Below, piece by piece: positions 1 through 6,193 of a DNA stretch of 6,840 bases; positions within the stretch are counted from its first letter, which is position 1; each line of letters opens with the position of its first letter. Source of the stretch: Ruminococcus sp. UBA7013. GTDB taxonomy: Bacteria; Bacillota; Clostridia; Oscillospirales; Ruminococcaceae. The position numbers and the translations under genes are program-made. The notes beneath the pieces are model-generated. The model saw only the letters and a program-made list of their open reading frames with translations. It was not told where the DNA came from and made no database searches. The stretch spans positions 1 to 6,840 of the forward strand of contig DJXD01000077.1 in NCBI GenBank assembly GCA_002449585.1. The letters are read 5' to 3'.

Positions 1-1178
1 TCATTCATCCAGCCCATATTCCACTTGAAATTAAATCCCAGCCCGCCAATATCAGTAGGCTTTGTAACAAGCGGCCATGCTGTAGATTCTTCTGCAATCA
101 TGAGAACATCAGGATGTTTGGAAAAAACAGCTTCATTCAGATTTCTGAAAAACTCGACAGCTTCCAGATTTTCATGTCCGCCGTGAATATTCGGCGACCA
201 TTCTCCGTCCCTGCGGTCATAGTCAAGATACAGCATAGAAGCGACTGCATCCACACGAAGACCATCAAGATGGAATTCATCCAGCCAATAACATGCACTT
301 GAAATCAGAAAAGATCTTACTTCACCTCGGCCATAATCAAACACCCGTGTTCCCCATGATTTATGTTCCATTTTTCTAGGATCAGTATATTCATAGCAAT
401 ACGTACCATCAAATTCACAAAGCCCGGAAGCATCTTTTGGAAAATGTGCTGGTACCCAGTCAAGAATAACACCAATACCGGCCTGATGGAAAATATCAAT
501 CATTTCACGGAACTGATCAGGTGTACCATAACGAGAAGTCGGTGCAAAGTAACCCGTTACCTGATACCCCCATGAACCATCATAAGGATATTCTGTCAGC
601 GGCATGAATTCAATATGTGTGTAAGCCATTTTTTTCATGTACTCTACCATCTGATGTGCAAAAGATACATAATCAGGGACAGTATCATCTGCATTATGTT
701 TCCAGGAATCAAGATGCACTTCATAGATATTCATAGGCCGTTTATAAACGATCTGTTTCTTTTTCTGTTCAATCCAGTCTGCATCATTCCAAACATAATT
801 ACTTTCATAGATTTTGGAAGCGGTTGCAGGGCGAGTTTCAAAATGATTGGCATAAGGGTCACTTTTCATCAGGAGCTTACCAGATTTTGTTTCAATGCTG
901 TATTTATAAGCATCAAATTGTGCAAGACCGGCAATCACGGCTTCCCATACACCGTCAGCAATCAAGGACATGGGATGATATTCCCTATTCCAGTTATTAA
1001 AATCTCCTACGACAGAAACACTGACCGCATTAGGAGCCCATACACGGAAGCGGAATTTTTTCTGACCATCTTCCTCAACTGCATGGACACCGAAAAATTT
1101 ATAACTTTCATTATTTTTCCCCTGATAGAACAGATAAAGAGGAAAATCATTTGGGTTTTCTGAATTCGTACGATTCAT
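1..1178 (-). CDS. glgB: 1,4-alpha-glucan (glycogen) branching enzyme, C-terminus cut by window edge
   Basis: This enzyme forms alpha-1,6 branches by cutting an alpha-1,4-glucan chain and re-attaching it; it acts in the cytoplasm in glycogen synthesis. The visible part is 392 codons of a usual 630-730. Residues about 26-112 form the N-terminal CBM48/beta-sandwich module (FRVWAPNAVSVSVVGDFNNW), without the extra N-terminal module of the E. coli enzyme. The GH13 barrel follows: region I DWVPAHFP at about D240, region II LRVDAVASM with nucleophile D310, and region III IAEEST with acid/base E363, then GGLGFNFKWNMGWMN. Region IV lies beyond the edge. The start is the ATG at 1178, preceded by AAAGGAG. 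It follows spoIIE on the same strand after 143 bp and has its own promoter. The family call is secure; completeness of the gene cannot be judged. Confidence 0.96.
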   Translation of the reverse strand, partial: MNRTNSENPNDFPLYLFYQGKNNESYKFFGVHAVEEDGQKKFRFRVWAPNAVSVSVVGDFNNWNREYHPMSLIADGVWEAVIAGLAQFDAYKYSIETKSGKLLMKSDPYANHFETRPATASKIYESNYVWNDADWIEQKKKQIVYKRPMNIYEVHLDSWKHNADDTVPDYVSFAHQMVEYMKKMAYTHIEFMPLTEYPYDGSWGYQVTGYFAPTSRYGTPDQFREMIDIFHQAGIGVILDWVPAHFPKDASGLCEFDGTYCYEYTDPRKMEHKSWGTRVFDYGRGEVRSFLISSACYWLDEFHLDGLRVDAVASMLYLDYDRRDGEWSPNIHGGHENLEAVEFFRNLNEAVFSKHPDVLMIAEESTAWPLVTKPTDIGGLGFNFKWNMGWMN

Positions 1179-1190
1179 GAGCTTCAGCTC
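1179..1190 (-). promoter_or_regulatory. small hairpin covering the glgB ribosome binding site
   Basis: The mRNA reads AAAGGAGCUGAAGCUC directly before the AUG. GAGC and GCUC can pair around a UGAA tetraloop (or five pairs with a two-base loop). The GAG of the Shine-Dalgarno is thus in the stem, and the stem ends against the start codon. A short stem like this may only mildly lower initiation; a regulatory role is inference. Confidence 0.4.
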
Positions 1191-1201
1191 CTTTCTATTT
1201 T

Positions 1202-1230
1202 ATTTTACCAGAAATCATGCGTTCTTGCAA
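1202..1230 (-). promoter_or_regulatory. probable sigma-A promoter of glgB
   Basis: On the minus strand there is a -35 TTGCAA (1225-1230), a 17-bp spacer, and a -10 TAAAAT (1202-1207) preceded by TGG, an extended -10. Transcription would begin near 1195, giving a leader of about 17 nt that holds only the ribosome binding site. glgB therefore need not depend on read-through from spoIIE. Confidence 0.65.
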
Positions 1231-1281
1231 GTATTTTCCTCGCTGTGATAAAAATTTCATAGGAATATACAGGATTTAGCT

Positions 1282-1313
1282 ATAAAATTTGTGCAATATC
1301 AACAGAATTTTAT
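1282..1313 (-). repeat. AT-only inverted repeat after spoIIE
   Basis: ATAAAATT (1282-1289) and AATTTTAT (1306-1313) are perfect 8-bp inverted copies around a 16-nt loop, just after the spoIIE stop. The stem has no GC pair and no U-tract follows, so it is a poor terminator. It is the only hairpin of note in the spoIIE-glgB gap besides the one at the glgB start. Confidence 0.25.
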
Positions 1314-1321
1314 GTCAGATT

Positions 1322-3592
1322 CTACCGGAAAATCCGGACATCTGCCGTGTTCTGGATTTTTCTGGCATGTATTTCCGTTTTCCGGGTATCTGCCACACGG
1401 GCGGCGATCACGGTCATATCATCCCGGATTTCTCCGCCATGAAAAACAGCCGCTTTGTCAAAAATTTCTTGAATTAATCTATCAGGTGTAGGCTTCTGGG
1501 AAATCAGCTGACGGATATAAGGATATTCTGTTTCATTGATGCCATCAGAAAGCATGATAATATAATCTCCGTTCTGTGCAGCTATTTTTTCCTGAGAAGG
1601 TGCGGCATCCGGCATAATTCCCACAGGAAAGCTTTCCGGCAGAATTTTTTTCATTTTGCCATCATGGCTGAATAATGTTGCCGCAGAACCGGATTTATAA
1701 AAAGTCAGTTCTCCAGTATCGGCATTGAGAAATAAAATATCCAGTGTGGCAAAATTTTCTGTATTAGTTTCTGTCATGAGCATGATATTAATCAGCCGGA
1801 TGGCAGATAATACAGGCATGTCTGAAGTAATCAAATTCCGGAGTGTCTTGACAGCAATCCGGGAAGCCAGAGATGCCGCACTACCGCTCCCCATGCCGTC
1901 TGAAATGACAAGATATTGATTCCCGGCAGGATCTGTAAAGATCTCTTCATGATCGCCACAGCGTTCATAGGCAGGCGCATTTGTACTCTTTGCGGCATAT
2001 TCCAGCGAATAGGGAGGGACTTCATAACAGCAATATCTATAAATCTGTTTCTGTTTTAGCATTAGGCTTTTCATGCAGATATGAAGTTCCCTGCTCAGCA
2101 GTTCCTGCACCGAGGCAAGCGGAAATTCTTCCTGCCTTGTATAAATTTCAGCCGCATATCTTCCGCTTTTCAGCTGATAAACAAAACAATCGTCTTCTGT
2201 TACAGCACACCGGAGCAGAATATTCCGCAATGTATTCGTTTCTGCATCGCAATAATGCAGTGCTCTCCGCCGGGCAGAATCTTCCGTCATGTTTCGTAAT
2301 AAATGCAGATATTCCAGCATCAGATCCCTGTTTTGCAATAATTGCGTATTCTGCATTTCCCGAAGTGCTCGCCGCTGTGCATACAGATGCAACATGTCAG
2401 AAACCCGTTTTCGATTAGGACAATGATCTAAAATTTCAGGAATCACAGATGGTGTATGTAATAACTGACGAAAAGCCTGTCCTGTCTGATCTGCATTCTT
2501 TTTCCAACAAAGTTTATAATATCTGCATTCTTGACACTGCTTTTCTTTCACCTGCTGAATCGGATCTACAGGCGGAATCATTTTTAAATGCCGCATGACG
2601 GAAGCTGTCTCTTCCCGAAGCTCCTGCAAAGCATTCCCCAGAAACAGCTCTTTCTGAATGATTTGTCTTTGACTGCCCGGACTCACAGAAGGGAATGAAA
2701 TCCATCGACGAAATTCTGTTTTACTAAATAATGCGTATATTGTACAGGCAATCATGCATTCTACCAGTATTTTAATAATTGCAACACTGCTGTCAAGAAC
2801 AGCACTGCTCAGTATCTGCATGATAAAAAATACAGGAATAAAAAATGCATTCGGAATCTGATATAAAAAGCCAGCAAGCATGGCTGTCACCGGAAGAAAT
2901 AACAGCGGCATTCCCAGTTGTACGCTGCAAAGCTCCACGCCGCAGGCTGTCAATGCACCGCATAATGTTCCTGCTGATTGATGAAATTGCTTCGCTGCCA
3001 ATAACGTAACTATCAGCCCAACCAAACGGCCAAGATTACAAAATTCCAGATCAATTCCGCATAATGCCGTAATTCCCAGCATATAACACATAGCAAATGT
3101 AAAGCTTTTCCCTGCATTGAGTGAAATATTTCTATTTTCACAGATACTCCTGACGGCATCAGACAGAAAAAAGGCCGCCGCCCCAGTCATGAAGGATTCC
3201 AGAATATACAATGGAAGTCTGCCCGCACCTGCCTGAAAAACCAGATCCAGAATGATCCCCCCGGCCATACATGCGCCTGCTGTCAGAATTCCCAATACAT
3301 GCGGCTTATAATTATCATAGAAAAAAATCCGGATGCAGATAATGCAGACTAATGCTGTCAACAAAAAATGCATATTTGCCGGTGCGCCCTGTGCCGCATA
3401 AGCCAACAGACTCCCCAGCAGAATGCAGAACGCATACAACGGACTGCATATTCCTGCTAATGCCGCCCCTAATGGAGACACAATTCCGCTGACTGTTCCG
3501 GCTGATAATAAATAGCCGCTCCCAACAGATAACAGACACCACACCGGAACATGCACCCATTCATTCCGCATCAGTTTTCTGAAATAAAACAT
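1322..3592 (-). CDS. spoIIE: stage II sporulation protein E, membrane PP2C-type serine phosphatase
   Basis: SpoIIE dephosphorylates the anti-anti-sigma factor SpoIIAA, which frees sigma-F in the forespore; it also acts at the polar septum. The 756-residue protein is slightly shorter than the B. subtilis one (827). Residues about 12-320 are strongly hydrophobic, consistent with the multi-span membrane region. A central cytoplasmic region holds a cysteine cluster (C353, C356, C362-W363). The C-terminal third is the PP2C/SpoIIE phosphatase domain: CGD with D547, ISDGMGSG with D565, ATLDILFLN, SDGINE with D683, and RDDMTVI with D724/D725. These acidic residues match the metal-binding positions of the family. 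The start ATG is preceded by GAAGGAG seven bases away. It lies downstream of a Spo0A-like promoter and a terminator that isolates it from vanY. No spoIIAA/AB or sigF is in the window. The family assignment is very secure. Confidence 0.96.
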   Translation of the reverse strand: MFYFRKLMRNEWVHVPVWCLLSVGSGYLLSAGTVSGIVSPLGAALAGICSPLYAFCILLGSLLAYAAQGAPANMHFLLTALVCIICIRIFFYDNYKPHVLGILTAGACMAGGIILDLVFQAGAGRLPLYILESFMTGAAAFFLSDAVRSICENRNISLNAGKSFTFAMCYMLGITALCGIDLEFCNLGRLVGLIVTLLAAKQFHQSAGTLCGALTACGVELCSVQLGMPLLFLPVTAMLAGFLYQIPNAFFIPVFFIMQILSSAVLDSSVAIIKILVECMIACTIYALFSKTEFRRWISFPSVSPGSQRQIIQKELFLGNALQELREETASVMRHLKMIPPVDPIQQVKEKQCQECRYYKLCWKKNADQTGQAFRQLLHTPSVIPEILDHCPNRKRVSDMLHLYAQRRALREMQNTQLLQNRDLMLEYLHLLRNMTEDSARRRALHYCDAETNTLRNILLRCAVTEDDCFVYQLKSGRYAAEIYTRQEEFPLASVQELLSRELHICMKSLMLKQKQIYRYCCYEVPPYSLEYAAKSTNAPAYERCGDHEEIFTDPAGNQYLVISDGMGSGSAASLASRIAVKTLRNLITSDMPVLSAIRLINIMLMTETNTENFATLDILFLNADTGELTFYKSGSAATLFSHDGKMKKILPESFPVGIMPDAAPSQEKIAAQNGDYIIMLSDGINETEYPYIRQLISQKPTPDRLIQEIFDKAAVFHGGEIRDDMTVIAARVADTRKTEIHARKIQNTADVRIFR

Positions 3593-3604
3593 AGCGTCAC
3601 TCCT

Positions 3605-3622
3605 TCATGAAAGAAATCATGA
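3605..3622 (-). promoter_or_regulatory. palindromic hairpin at the spoIIE transcription start / RBS
   Basis: TCATGA-N6-TCATGA on both strands: two copies of a 6-bp self-complementary word around AAGAAA. It lies just downstream of the -10, overlaps the predicted start of transcription (about 3620), and runs up to the AGGAG of spoIIE. It could be a 5'-terminal mRNA hairpin next to the Shine-Dalgarno or a DNA operator at +1. The repeat is seen directly; either role is inference. Confidence 0.4.
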
Positions 3623-3626
3623 TTTT

Positions 3627-3660
3627 ATTATATCAGAAACTCTGTAAAAATTTTGTCGAA
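3627..3660 (-). promoter_or_regulatory. Spo0A-type sigma-A promoter of spoIIE (0A box + 21-bp spacer)
   Basis: On the minus strand the -10 is a perfect TATAAT (3627-3632). The only good -35-like word is TCGACA (3654-3659, one mismatch to TTGACA), and the gap is exactly 21 bp. The plus strand at 3652-3660 reads TTTGTCGAA, a full match to the 0A box TTTGTCRAA, overlapping that -35. Promoters activated by phosphorylated Spo0A, such as B. subtilis spoIIE and spoIIG, share this long spacer with a 0A box on the -35. A degenerate second copy (5 of 9 matches) sits 11 bp upstream, at 3663-3671. Direct control by Spo0A is a strong inference. Confidence 0.85.
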
Positions 3661-3688
3661 ACATGGTGCAATATCAGGAAAGTTTATC

Positions 3689-3724
3689 AAAAAAGTCTGT
3701 CATTTCCTGCGAATGTCAGTTTTT
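3689..3724 (-). terminator. intrinsic terminator of the vanY-like gene
   Basis: On the minus strand, 20 bp after the vanY stop, CTGACATT pairs with AATGACAG around a 7-nt loop (3697-3719), with one A-A mismatch. It is preceded by five A and followed after AC by TTTTTT (3689-3694). It ends vanY transcription about 30 bp before the spoIIE 0A box, so spoIIE is insulated from vanY. Confidence 0.75.
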
Positions 3725-3739
3725 CCGGAATTTTGCTGT

Positions 3740-4831
3740 TCAAGGATATTCTGACATTACATTTAGATATTCTTCAAGACATAATCCGCTCTGCATAATT
3801 TTTTCAGCAAGTTCTTTTCCCACATAGCGAATATGCCAGGATTCATATTTATAGCCCGTATATGCTTCTTTTTCTCTGGGGAAACGAATGATAAATCCGA
3901 ATCTTGCACAATTTTGTTCCAGCCAAATGGCTTCCGGTGTATCATTGAAGGCATCTCCCGGCCAATTGACATCAATCACCATACCTGTTTGATGTTCAGA
4001 ATAGCCTGCTCTGGCTGAAAATCGGTCAGCGGCTTCACTTCCGTATTGACTGGAATAATCACTATAAAGATAAACCTGTGTCTGATATGACCGAAAATCA
4101 GAATGTGAAAAAAGAGATAAATTGGCTTCTTCAGAAGCCGCCTGACAAAGCTGAGAAAAAGCTTCCTCCGTTTCAGAAGTCATTCCGTGCGGATTGTAAG
4201 AAGCAGGAAGCGGATAAGTTTTATTTACAAGCATAATCCCTTGTACATAAGTAATTCCGCCAATCACTTGAATATCATCTCTCGGACTGCCGGAACAGCT
4301 TATTGTATCCGGGTCGGGTAAATCTTCATCATCTGAATAGATTTTTACATTTACATCGGCAAATATATCCGGATTACTGGCAGAAGTAACACGGATCTGA
4401 CATTCTCCTGCTCCAACAGGAGTAATCATTCCGCTTTTATCAACAGTGGCAACTGTTTCATCAGAAGATTCCCATATTTCAGAAATATCAATTGCATCAT
4501 CCGGCGACATGCGGACAACCGGCATCACAGAAACATCATCAACATGCAGAAATGCATGATAAAAGCTCAGGCTGATGCCTGTCACCGTTCCCGGCGGAAG
4601 CGTTTCAGGCTGTGTTTCTGGTTCTGTTTCAGATATGACTTCTGTTTTCCGTTCTGTAGATAATGTTTCTTCTATGATATTTTCCATCGGACTGATTTCT
4701 TCCGGCTTCTGTTGCAGACGAGTGAAAATCAGCAGTAAACTGGCAGGCAAACATAAAATTACAGCAATCAGTGATAGAATAAAAAGAACTTTTCTCCGGG
4801 ATTTTCTGGATTTTGATTTTTTAGTAGCCAT
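3740..4831 (-). CDS. membrane-anchored D,D-carboxypeptidase: Big_2 + VanY (peptidase M15B)
   Basis: It probably removes the terminal D-Ala from peptidoglycan stem pentapeptides outside the membrane. Of 363 residues, 1-14 are Lys/Arg-rich and 15-36 form one membrane helix with no lipobox, a signal-anchor. Residues 42-81 are a Glu/Thr/Pro linker. Residues about 83-165 form a bacterial Ig-like Big_2 domain (WESSDETVATVDKSGMI, VGAGE). Residues about 200-345 are the VanY domain: FRSYQTQ, SEHQTGMVIDV with zinc ligands H280 and D287, and YESWHIRYVG with catalytic E330 and ligand H333, ending GLCLEEYL. All key residues are present. I chose the ATG at 4831 because AAAGGA lies at proper distance upstream; a TTG at 4855 is in frame but would place that site inside the gene. 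It has its own promoter and terminator. Nothing suggests a vancomycin-resistance cluster, so an ordinary wall-remodelling role is likelier. Confidence 0.92.
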   Translation of the reverse strand: MATKKSKSRKSRRKVLFILSLIAVILCLPASLLLIFTRLQQKPEEISPMENIIEETLSTERKTEVISETEPETQPETLPPGTVTGISLSFYHAFLHVDDVSVMPVVRMSPDDAIDISEIWESSDETVATVDKSGMITPVGAGECQIRVTSASNPDIFADVNVKIYSDDEDLPDPDTISCSGSPRDDIQVIGGITYVQGIMLVNKTYPLPASYNPHGMTSETEEAFSQLCQAASEEANLSLFSHSDFRSYQTQVYLYSDYSSQYGSEAADRFSARAGYSEHQTGMVIDVNWPGDAFNDTPEAIWLEQNCARFGFIIRFPREKEAYTGYKYESWHIRYVGKELAEKIMQSGLCLEEYLNVMSEYP

Positions 4832-4869
4832 GCATGATTTCCTTTCTTGATTCAAATTCTTAGATATTT

Positions 4870-4898
4870 ATTATAACACAAAAAAATCTGCCTTGCAA
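4870..4898 (-). promoter_or_regulatory. sigma-A promoter of the vanY-like gene
   Basis: On the minus strand there is a -35 TTGCAA (4893-4898), a 17-bp spacer containing a 7-T run, and a perfect -10 TATAAT (4870-4875) preceded by TGT (extended -10). The predicted start is near 4863, giving a leader of about 32 nt. The -35 hexamer is the same as that of glgB. It is divergent from the promoter at 4946-4974, with 47 bp between the two -35 elements. Confidence 0.75.
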
Positions 4899-4916
4899 GA
4901 GACAGCATAAAAAATA

Positions 4917-4963
4917 TTTTCTGAATCCATTGGCAAAACAAAAACTTGACAGTTTTCTGAATC
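4917..4963. repeat. 11-bp direct repeat in the divergent promoter region
   Basis: TTTTCTGAATC occurs at 4917-4927 and again at 4953-4963, with starts 36 bp apart. The first copy lies between the two divergent -35 elements; the second lies inside the spacer of the plus-strand promoter. This placement suits a transcription-factor site acting on the unknown gene and perhaps vanY. The repeat is exact; function is inference. Confidence 0.45.
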
Positions 4964-4974
4964 AATGTTATAAT
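4946..4974 (+). promoter_or_regulatory. full-consensus sigma-A promoter of the unknown plus-strand gene
   Basis: TTGACA (4946-4951), a 17-bp spacer and TATAAT (4969-4974) match the sigma-A consensus at all twelve positions with ideal spacing. Transcription should begin near 4981, leaving a leader of about 80 nt before the ATG at 5061. A promoter this strong usually needs a check, either by a repressor (see the repeat in the spacer) or in the leader. Confidence 0.85.
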
Positions 4975-4980
4975 AAAATC

Positions 4981-5060
4981 AGAGGTTTTATCTAAAAACG
5001 AGAGGAGGGAGCGGCTTTCTTCCCTAGTCTGAAAAGTCAGGAGCAGTCTGCCGCCTATTG
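4981..5060 (+). promoter_or_regulatory. candidate structured 5' leader of the unknown gene
   Basis: Three pairings are visible. AGGGA (5006-5010) pairs with UCCCU (5021-5025). Its loop carries GCGGC (5011-5015), which matches GCCGC (5050-5054) six bases before the ATG, an H-type pseudoknot arrangement. CUGA (5029-5032) pairs with UCAG (5037-5040) around AAAG. The first pseudoknot loop would be zero bases, so at least one pair must open for it to form. I could not match it to a known riboswitch class. There is no U-tract, so any control would be at translation rather than by termination. Confidence 0.4.
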
Positions 5061-6164
5061 ATGAAAAAACAAAATATGATCCTTCCAATCCTGATGCTGA
5101 TATTGGTCATAGTGATTTTTATGCTGCTGTATCAAGCAATTGTCAGCAGTATCATCATAATTGATCAACAGCAAACGATTTCCGACGAAAAAAAGCAACC
5201 GGAAATAAAATATGGAAAAGAACGGACAGATGTTGTCATATGCTGTCAGAAACCAGATAATCGCATATTAATGCTGCTGAATCTGTCATATAGAGAATTC
5301 CCGGATATGTATCCTGAAGAATATCCTGCCGATACGCTCGAACAGGATGGTATGCTTCCCGGAGATTTTGCTCAGCTGGTCTATACAGCAAAATATACCC
5401 TTGGTGGCGAAGATGAATTTAATGCAGAAATCACATCTATCAAGCAGGGCAGCGGACAGATTTCTGCAACAGAAGCTTTGGCCAAAAGAGCTTATCAATC
5501 TCATACGGATATGTGGGGGATTTCTCGCACCGCAGATGCAGAGCCTATCCAGATCTATCAGCAGGAATATGCAGATTTTCTCATGATTCCAGCCGGAAAT
5601 TGTTATTATCTTTTTACTCCCAATTCTGATGAATATCAGATCTTTGATCAGTATAAACAAGTCTCGAAAGAAATTGATATTAATGGCCAAAAGAAAATAC
5701 TTCGGACATGGGTACTTTGTAATCATAATATGACAGATGGCGCAATTCTGGATGCTTTATATCAGGGACGTGTTACAGATAATCCAGATCTGTTCTTTGT
5801 GGGATATGATAGTGATTATCCTTATCAGTTCACAGCAGGCGGATACAGTCAGCCTTTTTTGTATCACATGAACAAAAGTTATATTGCTTCTGATGTAACA
5901 GAAGTTAATATTTATCATCTCACGCCGGAACATTATACCAGCATTGCATTGATGCCGGAAGAGGTTCAGAAAGAGATTTCTGCCAATTGGAATAAATCAG
6001 ATGATATTCTTGTTTTCAGCGGAAACTATGATGAATCCTCAGAACTGACTTTTGATGATAATAACAGACCTGTGGCAACATCAGGCAATTCTTATGGCTA
6101 TCTTATTTTTTATCTGCAAAGCGGATTTTTTGAAAATATTTGTTCCGGAATCACAGATGAATGA
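5061..6164 (+). CDS. membrane-anchored protein of unknown function
   Basis: I do not recognise a family. The 367-residue protein begins MKKQNMILPILML and has one long hydrophobic segment, residues about 7-34, with no lipobox cysteine or obvious signal-peptidase site, so an N-in signal-anchor with an outside domain is likely. The rest is soluble and acidic, rich in Asp, Glu, Gln and Tyr. No metal-binding HxxE-type motif, Walker motif or known wall-enzyme motif is visible. Four cysteine-containing spots occur (adjacent CC near 62, then NCYY, LCNHN and ICSG). The start is uncertain: a TTG at 5058 abuts the ATG at 5061, and the nearest AGGAG (5039-5043) is 17 bases from the ATG, longer than normal. 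It lies between two wall enzymes, and its sense strand, promoter and terminator make it a single-gene unit. An envelope role is suggested only by context and topology. Confidence 0.85.
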   Translation: MKKQNMILPILMLILVIVIFMLLYQAIVSSIIIIDQQQTISDEKKQPEIKYGKERTDVVICCQKPDNRILMLLNLSYREFPDMYPEEYPADTLEQDGMLPGDFAQLVYTAKYTLGGEDEFNAEITSIKQGSGQISATEALAKRAYQSHTDMWGISRTADAEPIQIYQQEYADFLMIPAGNCYYLFTPNSDEYQIFDQYKQVSKEIDINGQKKILRTWVLCNHNMTDGAILDALYQGRVTDNPDLFFVGYDSDYPYQFTAGGYSQPFLYHMNKSYIASDVTEVNIYHLTPEHYTSIALMPEEVQKEISANWNKSDDILVFSGNYDESSELTFDDNNRPVATSGNSYGYLIFYLQSGFFENICSGITDE

Positions 6165-6169
6165 AAGTT

Positions 6170-6191
6170 CCCCTGCCAGGCAGGGGATTTT
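6170..6191 (+). terminator. intrinsic terminator between convergent genes
   Basis: CCCCTGCCAGGCAGGGG (6170-6186) is a perfect palindrome around a central A, preceded by AAAG and followed by ATTTTGATT. It starts six bases after the stop of the unknown gene and lies just before the stop of the minus-strand L,D-transpeptidase. The U-run is short, but the GC-rich stem is strong. In the minus direction the tail is AACTTTC, so termination there is less certain. Confidence 0.8.
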
Positions 6192-6193
6192 GA

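Noticed and set aside
615..1163. Plus-strand open frame of 182 codons
   Set aside because: It runs antisense to glgB, whose catalytic motifs are plainly read on the minus strand; its product is low-complexity and hydrophobic with no ribosome binding site.
1325..1337. CCGGAAAATCCGG palindrome as a spoIIE terminator
   Set aside because: It lies within the last codons of spoIIE, the stem is only 5 bp, and no U-tract follows on the minus strand.
1981..2418. Plus-strand open frame of 145 codons
   Set aside because: Antisense shadow of spoIIE with no recognisable domain.
3698..3720. TGTCATT and TGTCAGT as further Spo0A boxes
   Set aside because: They match the 0A core poorly and are fully explained as the two arms of the vanY terminator stem.
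3740..4831. Part of a vancomycin-resistance operon
   Set aside because: No vanS/vanR, ligase or vanH/vanX-like genes are nearby, and VanY-type carboxypeptidases are common as housekeeping enzymes.
4832..4855. TTG at 4855 as start of the VanY-like protein
   Set aside because: It would add eight codons that contain the natural ribosome binding site of the ATG at 4831, and has no good site of its own.
4981..5025. SAM-I or preQ1 riboswitch
   Set aside because: AGAGG and GAGGGA words recall parts of those classes, but the conserved core pieces and overall length are missing.
5286..5726. Minus-strand open frame of 146 codons
   Set aside because: Shadow of the plus-strand unknown gene, which has the better promoter, terminator and protein-like composition.
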